The notes below the pieces were generated by a model that worked only from the letters and a program-made list of their open reading frames with translations, was not told the DNA's origin and did not search any database. DNA of 64,000 nucleotides from Annulohypoxylon bovei var. microspora. Taxonomy: Eukaryota; Ascomycota; Sordariomycetes; Xylariales; Hypoxylaceae. This document shows, piece by piece, positions 59,113 to 64,000 of this stretch (positions are counted from its first letter, which is position 1; each line of letters begins with the position of its first letter). The stretch is from positions 62,001 to 126,000 of the forward strand of contig MU405315.1 in NCBI GenBank assembly GCA_022836615.1. Direction: 5' to 3'. The translations under genes were made by a program, and so were the position numbers.

Positions 59113-59150
59113 TACCAATTCCAATTCCAATTCCAATTCATTCCAATTCA
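59113..59150. repeat. CCAATT hexamer repeat
   Basis: Tandem CCAATT units (about five, one with an extra CATT) between the inverted-repeat element and the FunK1 gene. Confidence 0.85.
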
Positions 59151-59440
59151 CGCTTGTCTAAAATTGCACTCTTTAGCACTTCATGCAACAAATTTCAAGG
59201 CAGCTCGTGAGGTCGCTATTCAAGCGTACCTAGAAGTCCTCAACCTCAACCACCCACCACCATTCGCACTACACACCAGAGATCTCATAATATCAAACCA
59301 GTAACACCAGTTTGGAGTCGTGTGGCACTCGGCGCCAGACCAGGATCCCCCCATACGACGACGTTGCAGACACGAAAGGACTGGGCCTTCACTGGTGGTT
59401 TTATTGCAATCCTCACACTATACAGTGTGTTCTATTGGCC

Positions 59441-61261
59441 ATGGAGAATCACCTGGCGGTAAATCATCCGCTAGCTCCACCGGCCTCCACGACGGACGAC
59501 CAAGATATCCTTGATAACATAGACGGCCGTATGCATGGTCCCATGAGCGGATTTATCAAAAAATACTTCGGCAACTTTCAATATGCCCACCAAGATGCTT
59601 TCTTGGAAATTCAGGCAGCCGGAAGAGTTAGTGGCCGCTGTGCCGTTCCATCAGCTGCCCCATCACCCGACAATTTCTTACAATGGTTTTCCAACTATAT
59701 ATCGCGGGAGCTTGACGGCGCTCGAGGCTCGTGGCATATATCTAGCGGCGATGTAGCACCCGAGCACGAGAGTGATGACGACGGTGCACGTCTCCTCTTG
59801 ACCATGCCCACTTCGCCGGCTTCCAACGTACAGACAAGATGGGACCATGTTCAGGTTATTGGCCAGTTTTACCACCGTGGTTGCGTTTGTTATCAGGATG
59901 GACTATTGCGTCTCTGTCGGTCCGCACACCAGGTCTTCGCCAGTCAGCCTACGCGGCTCTTCTTACATGGCTTCTACATACGCGGTTCACTGGTCGAACT
60001 TTGGGTCTTTGATCGATCTGGCTTATATTGTAGTAACCTATTCGATATTCAGAAAGATTTCATCCAATTTCTCTCTATTGTTCTCAGCTACCAGCGGATG
60101 ACGGACCAGGACCTGGGGAAAATCAACATTATTGAGACGGATAAGGGCGGCAGCTACATTATCCTTGATAGTGTAGTGATGCCTTCTTTGGGAAAGCTAT
60201 ATCTCGAAAACCAGCCAATTGCGTCTCGTGAAGACCTTGTTGGCACCGGGACAACTTGCTACCGGGCTAGAATGCCTGATTCGAATCGATGGAATTACGT
60301 CTTGAAATTCAAATGGCGTTGGGCCAGGGAGCGTCCGGAGGACGAGCTTCTAAAGCTAGCCAAGAAGAAATGCGTCTGGGGTGCCGTCTCCCTTGATTAT
60401 TACGAAGAAATTGAAAGTACGGCAAATCTGCGCCGAGGTCTCCGGTGGGGGAGACACAGAAAATTCGCCAGGATGCACGTTCGCAAGAGAAATGGAAATA
60501 TCGAAGGGCAACGACAGGAAGTTACTTGCAATACTGACGGACTTGTCGAATATACAGAAGAAACCGACAACCTCTTTCAAAATCGTATCCTTGCCTGTAT
60601 CGTTATTTCTCCTGTCGGTAGACCTCTTCACACTTTTCAGTCTCTCTTAGAGTTACTTCAAGTGTTTCGTGATGCTATCAAGTGTCACCGATCACTCCGT
60701 TATAACGCCAAGATTCTTCACCAAGATATATCCCCAGGGAACATGATCATTCTGGATGGCCAAGATGAAGGAAAGCCTCAAGGGATCCTGATAGATCTCG
60801 ATTCTGCAATAGAGCTCGCCGAAGGAGTAGGAACAGAGCTTGACATAACCGGCACCAGACCATTCATGGCTATTGGCGTTCTGAAGAGTGAACGTCATAC
60901 TTATCGTCACGACCTAGAGTCCTTCCTTTACGTTTTCCTCTGGACAATCATAACAAACCACACAGAGAATCCCCCAGAGACGAGCAAGCTTCGACAATGG
61001 AGTAGTGGCGACTGGGATAAATTGGCAGTATGCAAGTCACTTGACATGGATCAGGATGGCTTTCAGACTATTTTGGGGGAATTTACTCCCGAATTCCACT
61101 CCCTCAAGCCGCTCGCCGAAAGTCTACGCCAAATCCTATTTCCCCTACGGGCTGGGGTAATTTGGACAGGGACCGACGGCTCGCCCGAAGCTGTAGACAA
61201 GCTCTACGATGGAATGATCCGCGCGTTCGAAGAGGCCATTGCTTCTGAGGGCGTAAGATAG
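59441..61261 (+). CDS. FunK1-type fungal protein kinase
   Basis: 606-aa frame with ATG at 59441. The frame is open upstream to about 59312 without an ATG, so an upstream exon is possible. FunK1 kinases are a fungal-expanded, eukaryotic-like kinase family of unknown substrate. Kinase motifs: VGTGTTCYRA (glycine loop, about 267-276), YVLKFKW (ATP-binding Lys about 288), ILHQDISPGNMII (catalytic loop, His-Gln-Asp in place of HRD, about 426-438), ILIDLDSA (DLD in place of DFG, about 449-456) and TGTRPFMAIGVL (activation segment). RHDLESFLYVFLW is the conserved helix of the family. The N-terminal 250 residues are the usual divergent FunK1 extension. No stops or frameshifts, so the gene looks intact. 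It sits in a repeat-rich segment. Confidence 0.85.
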   Translation: MENHLAVNHPLAPPASTTDDQDILDNIDGRMHGPMSGFIKKYFGNFQYAHQDAFLEIQAAGRVSGRCAVPSAAPSPDNFLQWFSNYISRELDGARGSWHISSGDVAPEHESDDDGARLLLTMPTSPASNVQTRWDHVQVIGQFYHRGCVCYQDGLLRLCRSAHQVFASQPTRLFLHGFYIRGSLVELWVFDRSGLYCSNLFDIQKDFIQFLSIVLSYQRMTDQDLGKINIIETDKGGSYIILDSVVMPSLGKLYLENQPIASREDLVGTGTTCYRARMPDSNRWNYVLKFKWRWARERPEDELLKLAKKKCVWGAVSLDYYEEIESTANLRRGLRWGRHRKFARMHVRKRNGNIEGQRQEVTCNTDGLVEYTEETDNLFQNRILACIVISPVGRPLHTFQSLLELLQVFRDAIKCHRSLRYNAKILHQDISPGNMIILDGQDEGKPQGILIDLDSAIELAEGVGTELDITGTRPFMAIGVLKSERHTYRHDLESFLYVFLWTIITNHTENPPETSKLRQWSSGDWDKLAVCKSLDMDQDGFQTILGEFTPEFHSLKPLAESLRQILFPLRAGVIWTGTDGSPEAVDKLYDGMIRAFEEAIASEGVR

Positions 61262-61440
61262 ATGTAATAGAATGAGCAGGTTTGTTCGGTACCACCTCCA
61301 AGTGTTGCTGTAAGCAGGACGGGGAGCATAAGAGTGACGATACGCCTAGTATAAAGAGCAGGAGGGAGAACAGGAGACCTGATAAGTGAATAGAGTTATC
61401 CTAACTGGATGGATAGAAGCAGTGCAATTTTGAAGCGATT
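61262..61440. other. Short spacer downstream of the kinase
   Basis: No feature recognised apart from short A/G-rich sequence; probably the 3' UTR of the kinase gene. Confidence 0.5.
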
Positions 61441-62400
61441 TCTTCCTAGTAACTCCCCCAATGCTTCCGAGTCCGCCTTCCTATGGACCATTCTGTCTGA
61501 TATGCCTGATGCTATAAAAACGTTCCAACTCGCTAGTAGACCTTGCAGTAGGAATGGTGTTGGCAAGTGCTGGATCTGGCTGCAAGTCCGCGATCTTGAA
61601 GTCGAGCTTCACTTTTTTCCACTCGGTCCTACAGACGGCTGCGATCTTTTCTTTGACGACCCTGTCTGTCGGTTTGGCTCACCTTGAGAGTAATGTCGCA
61701 GGCTGTGCCATCGCGCATTGTCCTGCGAACGTCTGTAGTAAACGTCAGTTTTTGACCTAGATGCGATCAGACGCTAGTGAAAACATACACAGGGTAACCA
61801 TGTCGTTCCGGCCCAGCATGCCATCACGAAGGCAGAGCACTAGATGTCCAGTGGACCCCTTCTGGATATTGTAATCGGAGAAGGTGCGTCCATCCTCGAC
61901 CTGCTTGCCGGCAAAGATTAGTCGTTGGTCGGCGGGAATATCCTTCGATATTCTAGATCTGTCTTGGCATTGTCGATGTTGTCCGAGGACTCCACCTGGA
62001 TGGTGATAGTCTTGCCGGTGACTGTTAAAGCATAGCTCAGCGACAATCGGGTTTGGAGGTGACCTAGCGTCGCTCAAGATGGGGAAGTCGCGAACGACCC
62101 TACGAGCGTAGCCTGGTCGGCCTGCTCGTTCCCCTAGCCCTCTACCATAAGGGAAGCGCAACTTCACGTATACCACAGGCACGTGTTGCCGAACAGTCAT
62201 CGTCCCAATCGCGTCAACGTACCCCCGCATCTCAAACACACATTTCGGATCGAGCAATCGCCGCGACCAAAGGAGTAGAGCAGCACGTTGAGAACACCAG
62301 GAGAGGGTGCCGGCGTTGATCAGGTGTATTTGAGGAGTCATGCTGTAGAACGCCTCCGGTCCTGAGGCGATCGAATCAAGTGTCATCTCGCCGGGCAATA
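61441..62400 (-). pseudogene. Frameshifted ubiquitin-like gene relic
   Basis: On the minus strand, 62031-61942 reads in one frame TVTGKTITIQVESSDNIDNA, and 61950-61817 in another frame IPADQRLIFAGKQVEDGRTF followed by SDYNIQKGSTGHLVL. Together these match most of a ubiquitin moiety, with at least one frameshift between KT and IPADQ and several substitutions (LCLRDG where LRLRGG is usual, so no intact Gly-Gly end). Flanking coding-like sequence extends both ways: 62398-62030 upstream (MRGYVDAIGTMTVRQHVPVV) and 61740-61445 downstream (VKEKIAAVCRTEWKKVKLDF), suggesting a larger ubiquitin-domain gene now broken. A sequencing indel or an unseen intron would be the alternative. Confidence 0.65.
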
Positions 62401-63260
62401 AGGCATAACGAGTCCTGCCGAAAACTTGGACATAAGCCCATGTCCTTGTCCGTCATTAGCGCCTGTCTCGTTCAACCTGCGTCACGGAACCTTGACATGC
62501 TTGTCCGCTGGTCCGCCATGTCCCTATTGGCTGGACAGAGCCTTTTCTTGGCCACGTGACAAGGCACACGCCACGCGCAGGCATCGGATCCAGCTCTGGA
62601 GGCTTCTCTCCTGTTGGAGATCGCGCAACCGACAAACGGAAGAGCTGACCTCGCATGCCTGATGCCCATCTAGGCAGCCACCTCGTTACGATGCTGGTCC
62701 AGCCCGCCTTCTTCCCGCATCTCATGAACGCTTGCCTCCTCTTCCATAGCTGTTGAGAAACATCTTGCCATCAAGCGGGCTCGGAACCTGGTTGAGCAGA
62801 ACGTGGACAATTTATTGTTCGAGAGTTCCAATTGCTTTTTGCACGGCTGGGGAGTTGAAGATCAGATATTTAAAAAGGAGTAGCTTGAGTATCTGTTTTT
62901 AGTCAGATTCGGAAGCTGGATATGCTTGGGAGGGGTTCTACCTCGTGTCCGTGAGATTGCTTCAGTTACCAATGCCGACACATGCACGGCGTTGCATGTC
63001 TGAGCTTGAGTGCGGCATTTTTGCTATTGGCTGGGACATTTGTGGTCGAAGCGAGAGGAAATGAAGGGAACGAGGGGAGGAGGATGAAAGGCAGAGTCGA
63101 GGCTCGGGGCGGAGGCATGGAAAGTATTTATCGTGAACAATCGACCTCGTGAGTCGAGCAGCTGGTACGGGGGTCGCCAGGGTCGAGGGACAAAGTCGGG
63201 GCCCGTGCACCGGGTTGTGATTGGCGGAGTGTCGGGATCGGGTGGTGCGAGGCCGGCCAG

Positions 63261-63410
63261 TGCCCGAACTTTAGGAGGGGTGATTTTTTTCGTGTTATAG
63301 AAATTTAACTCCGTTATCTCCGGAAATAAGGCATTGCCCGAGTTTAACGAGGGTAATTGTACGGGAAAAGCTTTGGTGTGTTTTTGCCCGATTTTAAGAG
63401 GGGTATTGTT
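63261..63410 (+). repeat. Three copies of a TGCCCGA-N-TTTA-GAGGG motif
   Basis: Copies start at 63261, 63335 and 63385, all in the same orientation, with the shape TGCCCGA(g/a)(t/c)TTTA(g/a)(g/c)(a)GGGGT(a)ATTGT. A fourth copy (TGCCCGAGTTTTAGGAGGGT) lies at 57394 on the other side of the FunK1 gene. They are probably fragments of a dispersed element. Confidence 0.6.
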
Positions 63411-63693
63411 GTGTCGCTTCATTTTACAGGGCAGAATTTTGAAAATTTCCCAAATAGGAAAGAGCGCCAAGACCTTGTAGCCTTTGATTTGATTGGATGT
63501 TCCTATTGTAAATAGTGGGTCAATACTATAAAGGTGGGTCAATACTGTAAATATTGTGCACGCTAAAGCTTTCAACCAATCAGACCAAGGGATTCTTGTT
63601 TTCGAAATGGACAAGAGCTTCTCGTGCACGGACTAACTGAGGGGACACTGGATTATCTAAGCTACTTACCTAATTGTTTATTTTCTCTTGAAG

Positions 63694-63960
63694 CCACCCG
63701 TCTAACCACCCGTGTATCCCCCGTTGAACCACCCGTTGAACCCCCGTTTTGCCACCCGATGAACCACCGGCCTTACCTCCGTTCAGCGACCCGTTGAGCT
63801 ACCCCCGGTTGAACCACCCACCGATTAGCCACCCCTTATACCACCCCTTATACCACCCCTTAAGCCTCCCGTTGAATCACCCCCCAACGAACCACCCGTC
63901 TTACCACCCGTTCAGCCACCCGTGGCCACCCGTAGCCACCTTTCTAACGCCTTAGCCACC
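63694..63960. repeat. CCACCCGTTGAA-type degenerate minisatellite
   Basis: Roughly twenty degenerate 12-13-bp units built on CCACCCGTTGAAC and CCACCCCTTATA. An apparent Pro/His-rich frame across it is a repeat artefact. Confidence 0.8.
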
Positions 63961-64000
63961 TTCTCAGGGGTTGCTGAATCCCCCAGATTAGGGATCTTTT

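Larger units (their letters stand above)
57298..59440. other. Repeat-rich intergenic segment upstream of the FunK1 kinase
   Basis: No gene is supported. It contains a TGCCCGA motif copy (57394), two ATTACCCAGGT direct repeats (57494-57530), a perfect 15-bp hairpin (57646-57693), a 25-bp tandem array (57816-57930), a tRNA T-arm-like motif on the minus strand (58281-58302), a 736-bp inverted-repeat element (58336-59071) and a CCAATT simple repeat (59113-59150). Confidence 0.65.
62401..64000. other. Window-end region with repeats, no supported gene
   Basis: Frames here overlap on both strands and lack protein character. It holds three copies of a TGCCCGA...GAGGG motif (63261, 63335, 63385), a GTGGGTCAATACT direct duplication (63512-63550) and the CCACCC minisatellite (63694-63960). 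Confidence 0.55.

Noticed and set aside
63024..63629. 201-codon minus-strand frame near the right end
   Set aside because: Crosses the TGCCCGA repeats and AT-rich sequence; no protein-like pattern.
63749..63955. Pro/His-rich frame as a structural protein
   Set aside because: Produced entirely by the CCACCC minisatellite.

Overview
The window is nuclear DNA of a filamentous ascomycete (Pezizomycotina). Genes carry short GT-AG introns (46-285 nt, one of 666 nt) with CTAAC-type branch sites, and intergenic spacers are AT-richer than the exons. The products are typical fungal single-copy genes (ERG1, ERG25, NTE1, NCA2, a Sec4 Rab GTPase, eIF2-alpha, ALG5, IMP2, Psy2). The gene set and the many dispersed CCTAGGTA-like motifs suggest a Sordariomycete, possibly Xylariales, but this is an inference. 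Exons were joined by eye from splice sites, reading frame and family motifs.

Layout. 1-4.3 kb has no supported gene. 4.35-5.89 kb (+) is a mitochondrially targeted pterin-4a-carbinolamine dehydratase. 6.4-7.5 kb (-) is ERG25; its promoter side carries a 303-bp Tc1/mariner-type MITE (8.1-8.4 kb), followed by NCA2 (+). 12.2-13.1 kb (+) is SEC4; 13.8-15.05 kb (-) is a mitochondrial protein of unknown function; 15.6-18.0 kb (+) is an AFG2-type AAA ATPase. A tRNA-Val(AAC) lies at 18.3 kb (-). 18.9-20.6 kb (+) is an aromatic amino acid decarboxylase; 21.0-21.5 kb (-) is a small single-TM protein. 23.5-25.0 kb (-) holds a small Cys-rich protein and a secreted CE3-like SGNH hydrolase with altered catalytic blocks. 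25.6-30.4 kb (-) is NTE1. 31.2-41.3 kb is a run of plus-strand genes: eIF2-alpha, IMP2, an MME1-like mitochondrial carrier, a PPR-like protein and ERG1, with a hairpin MITE-like element at 35.5-35.7 kb. ALG5 (-) ends the run at 41.9-43.2 kb.

43.2-64 kb is sparser. It contains a 482-aa fungal protein (46.5-48.0 kb, -), the PP4 regulatory subunit Psy2 (52.6-55.5 kb, +) and a zinc-less MDR oxidoreductase (56.1-57.3 kb, -). Then comes a repeat-rich accessory segment (57.3-64 kb): a 25-bp tandem array, a 736-bp inverted-repeat element, a FunK1-type kinase, a frameshifted ubiquitin-like relic, copies of a TGCCCGA motif on both sides, and a CCACCC-rich minisatellite.

The genes do not form an obvious operon-like or secondary-metabolite cluster. 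Several serve the same compartments: mitochondria (dehydratase, NCA2, IMP2, MME1, PPR-like, the 428-aa protein) and ER/membrane lipids (ERG1, ERG25, NTE1, ALG5). The most notable points are the esterase with two substituted catalytic-block residues, the ubiquitin-like relic next to the FunK1 kinase, and the previously unlabelled MITE-like elements.
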